Below, in pieces: positions 12,299 to 22,742 of a DNA stretch of 64,000 bases (the first letter of the stretch is position 1; the number at the start of each line of letters is the position of its first letter). Position numbers and translations under genes: made by a program. A model generated the notes under the pieces. It worked only from the letters and a program-made list of their open reading frames with translations, had not been told where the DNA came from and ran no database searches. The stretch comes from Beta vulgaris subsp. vulgaris (taxonomy: Eukaryota; Streptophyta; Magnoliopsida; Caryophyllales; Amaranthaceae). Where the stretch lies: the NCBI RefSeq assembly GCF_026745355.1, contig NC_079202.1:47070873-47134872 (forward strand), in the 5' to 3' direction.

Positions 12299-12735
12299 GT
12301 GTTCGTGATGAGTCATAACGAGGCAGAGAGATCTGCGGATGTGGTAACTGGTAATTTCTCTATCAACTCAGTTTTCGTTAAAACGTTATTCGATTCGGGG
12401 GCTACTTATTCTTTTATTTCGCCTTCTGTTTTAAAGAGTCTGGGATTGGTGGAGTATGAGTCAATTGACTTGTCTGTTAGTATTCCTACTGGGGAAGTCG
12501 TTAAGTGTACTAAGTTGTTAAGAACTTACCTTTGAAGATAGGAGGGAGTGTCTTTCCATCCGATTTGATCGAGTTTAACTTAGGAGATTTAGATGTGATT
12601 CTTGGGATGAACTGGTTGAGTCATTACAAGGCCAGGATCGATTGTGAAGTCCAGAAAGTAGTGTTGAGAAACCCTTCGGGAAAATTTACCTCATATAGAC
12701 GATTTGGGAAACCTAAAAACTTTGGGTGATCTCTG
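12299..12735 (+). pseudogene. gypsy aspartic protease region, broken
   Basis: The frame reads GNFSINSVFVKTLFDSGATY with the DSG active-site triad near 12390, then SFISPSVLKSLGL. After a stop near 12535 it continues as VFPSDLIEFNLGDLDVILGM and NWLSHYKARIDC, the normal end of a retropepsin domain. The protease would release gag and pol products. Confidence 0.82.
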
Positions 12736-12834
12736 CTCTGCAAGTGCAGAAGTTGATGAGAAAGGGGTGTGAGCTGTTTTTCTGTAGGTGGCAAGATGTG
12801 AGTAAAGAAGCGAGTTAAAACTTGAGGATGTTCC

Positions 12835-13690
12835 AATAGTGAATGAGTTTATGGACGTATTTCCGAGTGAAATTTCAGGATGCCGCCTGCAAGAGCTGTT
12901 GAGTTTACCATAGACTTAGTTCCTGGAACTGCACCTATATCTAAGGCACCTTATAGAATGGCACCTCCTGAGATGAGTGAGTTAAAGACACAATTGCAAG
13001 AACTTTGGATAAGGGTTATATCAGACCTAGTGCATCGCCTTGGGGAGCTCCTGTTTTGTTCGTGAAGAAAAAGGATGGGAGTATGAGTTATGTATAGACT
13101 ATAGGGAGTTGAATAATGTTACCATCAAAACAAGTACCCTTTGCCTAGAATAGATGACCTATTCGATCAACTTAATGGAGCGAGTGTGTTCTCGAAGATT
13201 GACTTACGTTCAGGATATCATCAATTGAGGGTAGCTGATAAGGATGTACCTAAGACTGCCTTTAGAACGCGTTATGGTCACTACGAGTTCACTGTAATGC
13301 CATTTGGGTTAACCAATGCTCCTGCTATATTTATGGATTTGATGAATAGAATCTTTCATGAGTTTTTAGATAAGTTCGTAGTGGTTTTCATTGATGACAT
13401 TTTGATTTATTCGAGGAATGAAACCGACATGATGAACATTTGAGGATTATCTTGGAAACCTTGAGGAAGAACCAACTATATGCCAAGTTCTCTAAGTGTG
13501 AGTTTCGTTTGGAGAAAGTAGCATTCTTGGGTCATTTTGTGTCTAAGGAAGGAGTCTCTGTAGATCCTGCTAAGATTCAAGCTGTGAGTGAGTGGCCAAC
13601 TCCAAAGAGTGTGACTGACATTAGAAGTTTCTTGGGTTTAGCTGGCTATTATAGGAGATTTGTGAGGATTTCTCAAAGATAGCGAGACCT
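12835..13690 (+). pseudogene. gypsy reverse transcriptase, broken
   Basis: It begins with [13 protein letters not shown] and [19 protein letters not shown] sequence. The palm follows ([50 protein letters not shown]), with the catalytic FIDDILIYS near 13390-13420. After a one-base shift at about 13440 the thumb reads [20 protein letters not shown] and [13 protein letters not shown]. Breaks lie near 13015-13140, 13440 and 13682. Confidence 0.87.
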
Positions 13691-14262
13691 ATGACAATTT
13701 AATGAAAAAGGAGTCCAAGTTTGAGTGGAATGAGAAGTGTGAGGAAGCTTCCAGATCTTGAAGATCGTTTAACCACTGCACCTGTCTTAACCCTACCTGA
13801 GGGAATGAGGGATTTGAGGTCTATAGTGATGCTTCGAAGAATGGTTTGGGTTGTGTATTGCAACAGAATGGAAGGTAATAGCTTATGCATCGCGTCAACT
13901 GAAACCTTATGAGGCTAATTACCCTACCCATGATCTAGAGTTAGCTGCCATAGTGTTTGCATTGAAGATTTGGAGACATTATCTTTATGGGGCAACTTGC
14001 AAGATATTCACAGACCATAAGAGCTTGAAATACATTTACCCAAAAAGACTTGAATATGAGACAAAGGAGATGGCTAGAGTTGATTAAGGATTACGATCTA
14101 GACATCCAGTATCATGAGGGGAAAGCAAATGTGGTTGCTGATGCCTTGAGTCGAAAATCGAGTCATAGCTTGAGTGCTTTGATAGTCCCTGAGGAGTTGT
14201 GTAGAGATATGCAAAGGTTGAACCTAGAAATTTTAAATCCTGGGGAAAGTGAGGCTAGATAG
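13691..14262 (+). pseudogene. gypsy RNase H region, broken
   Basis: [20 protein letters not shown], then [26 protein letters not shown] and, after a shift, [18 protein letters not shown] at about 14110-14160. The order and sequence are those of the gypsy RNase H domain following reverse transcriptase. Confidence 0.84.
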
Positions 14263-14429
14263 TAATCTTTCTTTGGGAGTGTCAGTTTTCGATGAGATCA
14301 TTGAGGGTCAAGGGGGATGAGCATCTAGATAAGATAAAGAGAAAATGAAGCAAGGTAAGGAAGTAGACTTCAAGATTCATGAGATGGGAGTCTAAGGTTT
14401 AAAGGAGGTGGTGTGTACCACAGAAGTGA

Positions 14430-15500
14430 ACGACCTTAAAGAGACGTCTTATGGATGAGGGCATAATACTCCGTATTCTGTGCACCCTGGGGGTGACAAT
14501 TGTATAAGGATCTTAAGGTGATATATTGGTGGCCGAACATGAACGAGAGGTAGCTGAGTATGTGTCTAAGTGTCTAACCTGTCAGAAAGTGAAGATAGAC
14601 CATAAGAGGCCCATGGGGAAAGTCCAACCACTAGAGGTTCCTGGATGGAAGTGGGATTCGATTTCTATGGACTTTGTGACTGCCTTACCCAAGTCGAGGA
14701 GTGGAAATGATACCATTTGGGTTATAGTGGATAGACTGACCAAGTCCGCTGTTTTCATACCTATTAAGGAGACATGGAAGAAGAAGCAACTCGCTACAAC
14801 CTATATCAAGCATGTAGTGAGATTGCACGGAGTCCCAAAGGACATTATTTCAGACCGTGACTCTAGATTTCTATCTAAGTTTTGGAAAAGGTCAATCAAA
14901 CCTTGGGACAACAGAGTACCGCCTTTCACCCTGCGACCGATGGTCAGACTGAGAGGACTAACCAAACTATGGAAGATATGTTGCGAGCTTGTGCTATAGA
15001 TTTTCAAGGAAGTTGGGAGGACCAATTAGATTTGATTGAGTTCTCTTACAATAATAGTTACCATGCGAGTATAAGATGGCACCTTTTGAGGCGTTATATG
15101 GACGGAAGTGTAGAAGTCCCATTTGCTGGAATGACTATAGTGAGAATGTAGTTTTGGGGACGAATTCATTGAGGAGACCGTCAAGAACGTTAGATTGATT
15201 CAGGCTCGAATTCAAGCTGCGCAAGATAGGCAGAAGAGTTATGCAGACTTAAAACGGCGCGAAAAGAGTTCGCTGTAGGTGATAAAGTATTCCTGAAAGT
15301 ATCACCCACCAAAGGCGTTATGAGATTTGGGAAAAAGGGCAAGCTGAGTGCTAAATATGTAGGCCCATATGAGATTTTGGAGCGCATTGGGAAAGTAGCT
15401 TATAGATTGGCATTGCCAATGGATTTGAAAAGATGCATGATGTGTTTCATATATCCCAATTGAAGCGCTATATCCCTGATGAGCGCCATGTGTTAGAGCC
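14430..15500 (+). pseudogene. gypsy integrase, broken
   Basis: A degraded zinc-binding N-terminus (VSKCLTCQKVKIDHKRPMGK) is followed by the core: WDSISMDFVTALPKS carries the first Asp, IISDRDSRF the second, and [10 protein letters not shown] the Glu, the last in another frame. All three catalytic positions are therefore present although no single frame joins them. The C-terminal part (VFLKVSPTKGVMRFGKKGKL-like, then AKYVGPYEILERIGKVAYRL) leads to the chromodomain. Confidence 0.84.
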
Positions 15501-15530
15501 TGAACGAGTCAGATAGATAGTAGCCTCACT

Positions 15531-15725
15531 TATGAGGAAAGACCTGTCAAGATTCTCGACAGGAAAGTGCGTAGTACGCGTAACAAGGATGTTCATATTG
15601 TCAAAGTTCTTTGGTCTAACCACGAGTCAGAAGAGGCAACGTGGGAAGCCGAAGAGGATATGAAGAAAAAGTATCCAGACCTATTCCTTGAGGTGAGTTA
15701 CGAGGGCGTAACTCGTTTTCTTTAA
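15531..15725 (+). CDS. C-terminal chromodomain of the chromovirus integrase
   Basis: An open frame of 65 codons ends at TAA 15723-15725. It reads RPVKILDRKVRSTRN, then VKVLWSNHESEEATWEAEED and MKKKYPDLF, with the aromatic and acidic pattern of plant chromovirus chromodomains (WSNH..EATWE). Such domains are thought to steer integration into particular chromatin. There is no ATG because this is the end of the pol polyprotein. The stop lies inside a first copy of the element's purine tract. Confidence 0.85.
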   Translation, partial: YEERPVKILDRKVRSTRNKDVHIVKVLWSNHESEEATWEAEEDMKKKYPDLFLEVSYEGVTRFL

Positions 15726-15735
15726 GGGGGGTAGA
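15699..15735 (+). repeat. first hairpin plus purine tract module
   Basis: A perfect 8-bp stem GAGTTACG/CGTAACTC with a 4-base loop, followed by TTTTCTTTAAGGGGGGTAGA. The same layout recurs directly before the 3' LTR. Confidence 0.6.
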
Positions 15736-15969
15736 ATGCGATAAATTTCGCGCTTTTTGTCTATTTTTATGAGATTTTCATGTATATGTATGCCTATGTT
15801 GGGCAATTTGCACATGTTAGTGCAAAAGAAGTAGAGTCTCCGCATAAGAAAAGTGTTCATAAGTGACACAAGTGTTTTAAAAATGGGAAAGTGCACGAGA
15901 GCACTACCTTCTTCAAAGATTTTCGAAATGATGAGTTCAAACTTTCGAAAGCACGAGGGTTTTGTGTTA

Positions 15970-16004
15970 AGTTTCGGGACGAAACTTCTTTTAAGGGGGG
16001 TAGA
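15970..16004 (+). promoter_or_regulatory. hairpin and polypurine tract before the 3' LTR
   Basis: The stem AAGTTTCG/CGAAACTT with a 3-base loop is followed by TTTTAAGGGGGGTAGA, ending one base before the 3' LTR at 16006. The purine tract is the expected primer site for plus-strand DNA synthesis. Confidence 0.75.
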
Positions 16005-16192
16005 CTGTAATCCCCCACATTTTTAAAGGATTTTCATAAATATATTAAGTATTTATGTAATTATATTTAAATCCAAATGAGTTTGGAAAATGATTTGACT
16101 TTTAAAAAAGGTTGACTATTTTAAAAGTCAACTAAAAATATTTTGCATGGCATAACAAAACTTGTAATATTTTAATTAAGCATGTTTTAAAT

Positions 16193-17325
16193 CACTACAA
16201 AAAAAAGTCCATTTAGAGACGGACAAGATCCGTCCCTAAATAGGTCAAATCCATCGCTATATGGGCTTAGAGACGGATTTAGAGACGGATATTGTCCCTC
16301 TCTAAAACCCTTGTCGCTAATTCGAGTTAGAGACGGATTTTGGGAATCCGTCTCTAAGCTTAGAGACAGATTTTGGAAATCCGTCTCTAAACTTAGAGAC
16401 GGATTTTGGAAATCCGTCTCTAATCTTAGAGACGGATTTCCAAAATCCGTCTCTAAATTCGCTGAAAATATGAAAAATATATAAACGAAATTAATAACAC
16501 GATAGTTCCTAATATTATCATGATTATATTTAATCACCTAATTACCTACCTAGTTCAAGTTGATCTCATTATCATTTTGGAATATCCCTTAAGTAAACCC
16601 GGTTCAGCTCTACACGGGAAAGCACAGTCGCAAGAATCGCTGTTCGTAGGAATCGAACTTATGACCTCAAAGAAACGAGAAGAAGCTCTAACCAACTACA
16701 CCAAATACAACTTGTATACTTCTCTCTGTAATATTGGTAATATGTAGAAGAAATATTAGCGACGGATTCAAAAATCCGTCCCTAATTTAGAGACGGATTC
16801 AAAAATCCGTCCCTAATTTAGAGACGGATTTTAATTAATGTAGAGACGGATTTTCAAAATCCGTCCCTAAATTAAAGATGTGCAATAAAATAATCATATC
16901 TAAATTTAGAGACGGATTTTAAAAATCCGTCCCTAAATTAGAGACGGATTTGTAAAACCCGTCTCTAACTTAGAGACGGATTTTTAAAATCCGTCCCTAA
17001 ATTAAAGAAGCGCAATAAAATATTCATAATTAAATTTAGAGACGGATTTTTAGAATCCGTCTCTAAGTTAGAGACGGATTTTAGAAATCCGTCTCTAATT
17101 TAGAGACGGATTTTAAAATCCGTCTCTAATTTAGGGACGGATTTTTAAAATCCGTCTCTAAGTTAGAGACGGATTTAACAATCCGTCTCTAATTTAGGGA
17201 CGGATTTTTAAAATCCGTCTCTAAATTTATTTAGAGACGGATTATCAGTATTCCGTCTCTAAATTAGAAACGGATATATATCCGTCGCCAAAAATCCGTT
17301 GCTATATGAGCTTTTTTTTGTAGTG
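16193..17325. mobile_element. non-autonomous CACTA (En/Spm-type) transposon with palindromic subterminal repeats
   Basis: The ends are CACTACAAAAAAAA and, inverted, TTTTTTTTGTAGTG, flanked by the 3-bp duplication AAT (16190-16192 and 17326-17328). The empty site is preserved in the other LTR (around 7425-7440), which fixes the borders. About 16 copies of TTAGAGACGGATTT facing AAATCCGTCTCTAA fill both subterminal regions (16215-16460 and 16755-17275). Such repeats are the transposase-binding sites in CACTA elements. There is no coding capacity. The middle (16540-16750) holds a tRNA-like segment. Confidence 0.92.
16640..16705 (-). ncRNA. tRNA-like sequence with Pol III A and B boxes (SINE or tRNA relic)
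   Basis: On the minus strand an A box TGGTGTAGTTGG starts at 16703 and continues TTAGAGC. A B box with GTTCGATTCC lies at 16658-16649. The two box starts are 45 bases apart, as in a normal tRNA. The T-stem is poorly paired, so this is a pseudo-tRNA or SINE head and not a functional tRNA. Confidence 0.55.
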
Positions 17326-19666
17326 AATAAGAGTTTAATTATTAAAAGCATATTTAAAAAGAAAACTTAATGGAATCGAAAGCCCAAAAGTAATAAAAAA
17401 GGGAAAGGATAATTTGATGACTAAAGTCCTAATAAGCCCATCTTGTTAGTCATCAAAGTTTTAATTATTGAAATTTCTTTTCCTAAGCCTAAAAGGATTA
17501 GCCTATTTAAATATCCTAAAAACCCAATTATTTTGCCCTACATTCTATTTTCTCTCTCCTCCCTTGCACGTACTTCTGAATTCTCTCTCTCCTCTCACTC
17601 GACATTTTCTCTCTCCTCTCTCTTTGGGCGTGAGTTCCTATTTTGCTCTCAAAAATTATTTCTTCTTCGCTAAGTAACGTTTCTTGTTGTGAACAAGAAA
17701 CGTCACAAATATATTCTTGAAGCCGAAACCCTGCTACCGCCGGTCCTTGCTGCTGTCCTTCAGTCCGGCGCTGCTCTTCCTCCTCCAATTTCGGTTGTTT
17801 TTCTTTACTTCTCCTTTAAGATTCCATTAAAGTCCTAATTTTTATTGTTATTTTATTACTATTTACATGATTATGATTTGAGTTATTATTTATTATGAAG
17901 AATTTAGTTTCGGTTCTCATATGTATAAAAAGAAAAAAATTTCAGATTTATTATTTTTAGTTTTAATCATGAAAGATATGGTTTTTAGGGTTTTAAATCA
18001 CTAGAAACCGTATATTTAGAGTATGAATATGAATTTTGATTGAAATACGATTTTTATATGCATTTAAAATATTTTTAGAAAGTTTAGAAAATTTTATAAA
18101 TGCTGGAAATTCAGAAAGTTAGTATTTTAAGGCTTTTAATGATTTTTAATCACTAGAATAGTTGTACTATACTAGGGATTAAAAATAACGAGATTTTAAA
18201 TTATAAAAACGATTTTTAAAGACGTTTAAAAAGGTTTGGGACGTTTTAAAGTTGCTGTATTTTTTTTTAGTTCAAGTATTTACTTGATTATTTTATTGTT
18301 GTAGGCGGAGAATTTATAGTAGGGGACTTTTAGAACATAAAAGTGGCCTACCGTTGTGTTTACACAAAGTACGTACATAGTCTACGTGCTATATGGTTAG
18401 AAACATGCTTTAGGGATGTTTTTATTTTGTAGTATCATGTATAGGACCTTGTTGTTCATATATATGATTCACTGAAATTGCTTTACATGTTACTTGCCTG
18501 TGTGCTACATGTAAACTAAGAATATGTATGAGTATGACTGGTTGTATGGAAGTTTGATGCAAGCAGATAAGTTTAGTTTTTGGTGTTAATTCGTGAGTGA
18601 ATTAATGTAAGTAGGTTGGAATCATGTGTTACATAGATTCTTTGAAGTTATTTATTTATCTTATAAGAACCGTGGATCTTATTTGGTAAGTATGAGTTAT
18701 ATCTCTATAAAGATACAGTTTACTGTTGGCTAGATTCAACAGACAAGTTAGTAAAGAATAAAAGAAGTTAAAAGAGTCTTGAATGATAAGTTGTGAACAC
18801 TTGTTGATTCTAAGATTAAAAAGGAGTTTGTGATGTTTATGTGATTGTTAGTTGTGAGTGTTATGTGCTTGGTTGGTGTCAACACAAGTGTAAAAATGAA
18901 TGCAACGTAAAGTGAAACGAGATAGGTTATATACTTTAGACTGGTGCACGTCTAGAGTTGGACACTAAGGGTTGGGATACATAGTCCGCCGTGATATGTA
19001 TTTTCCTAGGATTGGATTGATCACCTTTCCTTTTTAGCTCAAAGGTTCCTCGATATAGCAGGTCAATTGGAATATGTTTTAGCTCCCATATCTCCTACTT
19101 CAGTATAGACAACTCGTCCCATAACTATTCCATTTAAAGAAGAAATAAAAGTTTAGAGTCTAGTTCAATAAGAGTCATCTGCAGTTTGTTATATGCTTAT
19201 TATTATTATTTATGTTGTAGTATCATGTTTAGGATTATTTATGCCTGATATGTAGTACTCAGCTTTGCTGATTACGTGCGTGTTTGTGTGTGTGATCTTG
19301 GCTTTGCCTATTGATCCTGTGATGATCCTTCTGGTGAGCAGAGTCAGTATTGCATTGACATTACAGGTTTGCAGATGCATTGCATTGGGAATCTGGAATG
19401 GAGAGGCTTATACTTAGTATAGTTGAAGTAGTTTTCGTAGGGACATCTTTACTAAGTTTGAGGTTTTTAGTTGGTGTGCTTTAGTTTCGAAACAGTTGTC
19501 ATTTATTTCATAAGTTTAATAAAGTTAATTTTATTTTAGTATTTGTTTTTCGCTGCAAAATTCTGAGTAAGCCGAAACGTTTTCACACGGGCGATAATGC
19601 CTGGGTAATTCTCTAGATTAGTTATAAAAGTATTTTCTAGAAAGAGAGAATTATCGGGGTGTTACA

Positions 19667-19671
19667 GGTTT
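19667..19671. repeat. target-site duplication GGTTT, right copy
   Basis: Matches 7241-7245 and restores the Sirevirus leader when the gypsy element is removed. Confidence 0.9.
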
Positions 19672-19691
19672 CCTATCTTAGGTGAGTTCTA

Positions 19692-19703
19692 GCTCTGATA
19701 CCA
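19692..19703 (-). other. Sirevirus primer binding site (initiator tRNA-Met)
   Basis: On the minus strand it reads TGGTATCAGAGC, an exact match to the common plant copia primer site, two bases from the LTR. Confidence 0.9.
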
Positions 19704-19705
19704 AT

Positions 19706-21035
19706 TGTTATTTCCCTAGGAACACTACAAGAGAAGGGGAGGGGTGAATTGTAGGTGTAGAAATAAACGTAACTTTTTGCGAAAATTTAAACTTAAACGA
19801 ATAAACAAGCTAGAGGAACACAAGAGATTTTTACGAGGAAAAACTTCTTGGGTCCATAAAGAAGAAACAACCTCGACCACTAGGGATTTTAAACTCAACT
19901 CTTTCACTAATTAGGCCAAACACCTTGAGTTCCTAAACTCAAGTTCCTGAGCCACTGTTCCCTTAACATGTAGTTCCTGTCAACTTCACTCGAAGTTTTC
20001 TCACTCTTACAAGCTTTACTCAAAGCTTTTCTCTTACAGAACTTCACTCAAAGTTCCCTTACCCCAAAAACCAAAATACAATTGATCAAAGTAAGCTTAG
20101 TGGAATTAGAGTAAGAAAGCAAAGAACAAATGACTATTATGAGGGAATGAAGGCACTGACACTTAATTAGTTAAACCCACTTAATTACTTATAGCCACAT
20201 TTGGAACTTATTTAGACTTCAATATTTATAGTGACAAACACAAAGAACGTGGGAGTTAAAATCGAGTTCATGTTAAGTCCATTAACCCATGATGTTCCTT
20301 CCCCTAAGGAACACGTTCCTCATCATGTCCCATGATCTCATTTTGAACGTGGATATATTTTAGCCACAACTCCTAAACATTAGGAGTTTCTTGAGTTTTA
20401 TCCGAAAATCAGTTTAAATATCAAAACAGTTTTAGTATTAAAAATGAATTTTAATCTTTAAGAAAATATTATCTTTTAAATAAACTTTTCATAAAAACCG
20501 GATAAATATTTTTCTTATCTTTTTCGAAAAAAAAATCTTTTCTTTAAAAAGATTTTCTATTTAAAAACTGATTTTCACTTAAGTTAAACTGATTTCCTAT
20601 TATTTAGGCATGACTTACTCAATTCATTATTGTACCGTTAGTTTACAGCACGCCTAAGTCTAGTTCCTTTATAAATCAAGTTCCTTTAACAGATTCGTTT
20701 AGTGCCACTTAGTTTGTTCCTTAGAAAGGAACAAACTCTCATTCTCAAATAAAACTGCCAATGTTCCTTACCATCCTTACTTTGTTCCTTTACAATGGAA
20801 CTAGAAAATAAAACGCCTTGCTTTTATTCTTCTTGATCCAATGCTTGCTCCAGTATGAAATTATAGAAACTTCTTTACTTAGCCTTTGAAATCCTCTCGT
20901 GACTTCTTCCTTGACTTCGTATTCTCCTAGTTCCTTTCATTGATACCTTAAAAATCATACACTTAAATAACTCATTAGTTCACTACTTAGTTTGCGTCTT
21001 TGTTTCTTTGTCATTATCAAAACTAGGGTTCAACA
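19706..21035 (-). repeat. Sirevirus 5' LTR (1330 bp)
   Basis: On the plus strand it starts TGTTATTTCCCTAG and ends CTAGGGTTCAACA, giving TGTT/AACA ends. It directly adjoins the primer site at one side and LINE sequence at the other (21036). It contains about 19 GGAAC/GTTCC motifs. The partner LTR is not in the window. Confidence 0.85.
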
Positions 21036-22742
21036 CAAAAGGCTTATGATACAGTTTGTTGGGGGTTCTTAGAAGAGGTGATGAAGTTGCTCAATTTTTC
21101 TAATAAGTTTATAAAGTTGGTGATGCTTTGTGTCACAAGTCCAACTTTCACACTTATACTTAATGGATGCCCAACAGGTTTTTTCAACTCAAATAGAGGG
21201 CTAAGGCAAGGTAACCCCATGTCACCTTTGCTTTTTGTCCTATGTATGGAATACTTTGTTGGAATCATGAGCTACGTGGGTAAACAACCTCAGTTTCAAT
21301 TCCATCCAAGATGCAAATCATTGGGTCTCAATCATCTATGTTTTGCAGATGATTAAATCCTTTTCAGCAAAGGTGATTATCCCTTTGTGCTCATGATAAT
21401 GCAAGGCCTGAAACTTTTTTCAGCTTCAACGGGGCTGGTTGCTAGTCCCACAAAATCAGCAGTGTATGGTTGTGGGCTGGAAGACCAGGAGATGCAAAGG
21501 GTGGTTGACTGTTCTAGGTTCAAGAAAGGGGAGTTTCCTTTTAGGTACTTATGTGTTCCTATAAGTACTAAGAAGCTTTCAATAGTTAATTGTGAGCAAC
21601 TTGTTGAAAAGATGGTGCTCATAATAAGACTTTGGAGCTCCAGACATATCTCATTTGCAGGGAGAAGACAACTTATCAACTCTGTGTTGCTAAGTATAAG
21701 TGTGTACTGGTCCCAAATTTTTTACTGCCTAAGAAAGTCTTGCAACAAGTGAATTCTATATGCAGATCCTTTCTGTGGACTGGCACCTGTAATTCTCTCA
21801 AGACTGGCTATGTTAGTTGGGAGGAGGTGTGCATACCTAAAAGCTGTGGATGGCTGGGGTTTAGATCCTTAATTCATTGGAATAAAACCCTTGTGGGTAA
21901 ATAAGCCTTGAGTATTGAAATGAAGGCAGACAACCTCTAGGCTAAATGGGTTCATGGAATGTATATAAAAGAGCAAAACTGGATCCAATTTACAGCTCCC
22001 AAGTCTGGTAGCTGGGCTATGAAATTCATATGCAAGGTTAAGCAAGAGATTTCCAGCACTTGCGGTTGTGCGTGGATGACCGATCCTCTGTTTAGTACAT
22101 CAAAAATGTATAAGACAGTTAATAGCTCAGGGCAACAATTGAGTTGGAGTTGGGATGTTCACAACATACCTAAACACAGCTTCATGGGGTGGCTTGTAAT
22201 GCACCAGATACTACAAACAAGGAGCAAATTGTTCAGCTTAGGAATCAGCTCTGTTAATCAATGCTTATTGTGTGATAATGTTCTTGAAGATCAGGGCCAC
22301 TTATTGTTCTAGTGCCATTTTAGTATGCAATGCTTACAAAAGTTAAAACACTGGTTAGGCATCAGAACAACTTCTAATACGCTTGATCAGTTATTGACAT
22401 GGATCAGGATAAGATGCAAAGGAAGCAAGTTCATGAAATAAATCATTAGGGCTAGTATACTGGCTCTTGTTTACAAGGTGTGGCATGAAAGAAAGAACTC
22501 TCTTTGGAATCAACATGTACATACTATACAACATGTAATTAAAGACATACAATATACTGTTAAGAAACGTAATGAGTCTAAACTACCTAAAAGATATGGT
22601 TTGGTGGGATGGTTTAGCGTAGCTCATGCTAGCTACTGATGCCTTTCTGGTTGTATATAGTTTGTGATGATAGCTGTCCTCTAGACACAGGCGGTAATGG
22701 TGTTCTCTTTCAATATATTTCTTACTTACCAAAAAGAAAAAG
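21036..22742 (+). mobile_element. LINE (L1-type), 3' part: reverse transcriptase and zinc-finger tail, broken
   Basis: It resumes inside reverse transcriptase with KAYDTVCWGFLEEVMKLL, then LRQGNPMSPLLFVLCMEYF and the active-site FADD near 21348-21359, where the next codon is TAA in place of the usual Leu. The thumb region follows (GEFPFRYLCVPISTKKLS, then AGRRQLINSVLLSISVYW). The zf-RVT region lies near 22080-22330 (HNIPKHSFMGWLVMHQILQT, CLLCDNVLEDQGHLLF). The 3' end after the last codons is short and ends in an A-rich run at 22729-22742, as LINE tails do. The upstream half is at 1-1050. Confidence 0.82.

Larger units (their letters stand above)
7246..19666 (+). mobile_element. Ty3/gypsy chromovirus (Tekay/Del-like) LTR retrotransposon, full structure
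   Basis: Two LTRs (7246-9691 and 16006-19666) start with TGTAATCCCCC and end with GGGTGTTACA. The element is flanked by the 5-bp duplication GGTTT at 7241-7245 and 19667-19671. Between the LTRs come a primer site, gag, protease, reverse transcriptase, RNase H, integrase and a C-terminal chromodomain, the order of Ty3/gypsy chromoviruses. All coding parts are shifted by small indels, so the copy is non-autonomous. It interrupts the leader of the minus-strand Sirevirus and is younger than it. A CACTA element is nested in its 3' LTR. Confidence 0.93.
16006..19666 (+). repeat. chromovirus 3' LTR (3661 bp, includes CACTA insert)
   Basis: Same ends as the 5' LTR. It aligns to 7246-9691 on both sides of the 1133-bp CACTA insert at 16193-17325. 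Without the insert and its duplicated AAT it is 2525 bp. It ends at GTTACA 19661-19666. Confidence 0.9.
1051..21035 (-). mobile_element. Sirevirus-type (SIRE/Maximus) Ty1/copia retrotransposon, 3' truncated, with nested gypsy element
   Basis: Minus-strand order is 5' LTR (19706-21035), tRNA-Met primer site (19692-19703), gag, protease, integrase, reverse transcriptase, RNase H, then an extra downstream frame. Protease, integrase, RT, RNase H in this order defines Ty1/copia. A long gag with two separated zinc knuckles, the HMTGDKTKF sequence after the protease motif, and an extra frame after pol point to the Sirevirus lineage. A gypsy element sits in the leader (7246-19666). The 3' LTR is absent and the element ends abruptly against LINE sequence near 1050. 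All coding parts carry stops or frameshifts. Confidence 0.85.

Noticed and set aside
16215..17275. Regular repeats resembling a CRISPR array
   Set aside because: Repeats alternate in orientation, have no unique spacers of constant length, and lie between CACTA ends in plant DNA.
19730..19746. CACTACAAGAGAAGGGG as the end of another CACTA element
   Set aside because: No inverted partner or 3-bp duplication; it lies inside the copia LTR and fits there.
20281..20330. Heat-shock elements in the Sirevirus LTR
   Set aside because: GAA and TTC blocks in the GGAAC/GTTCC pairs are four bases apart, not the two of the heat-shock consensus.
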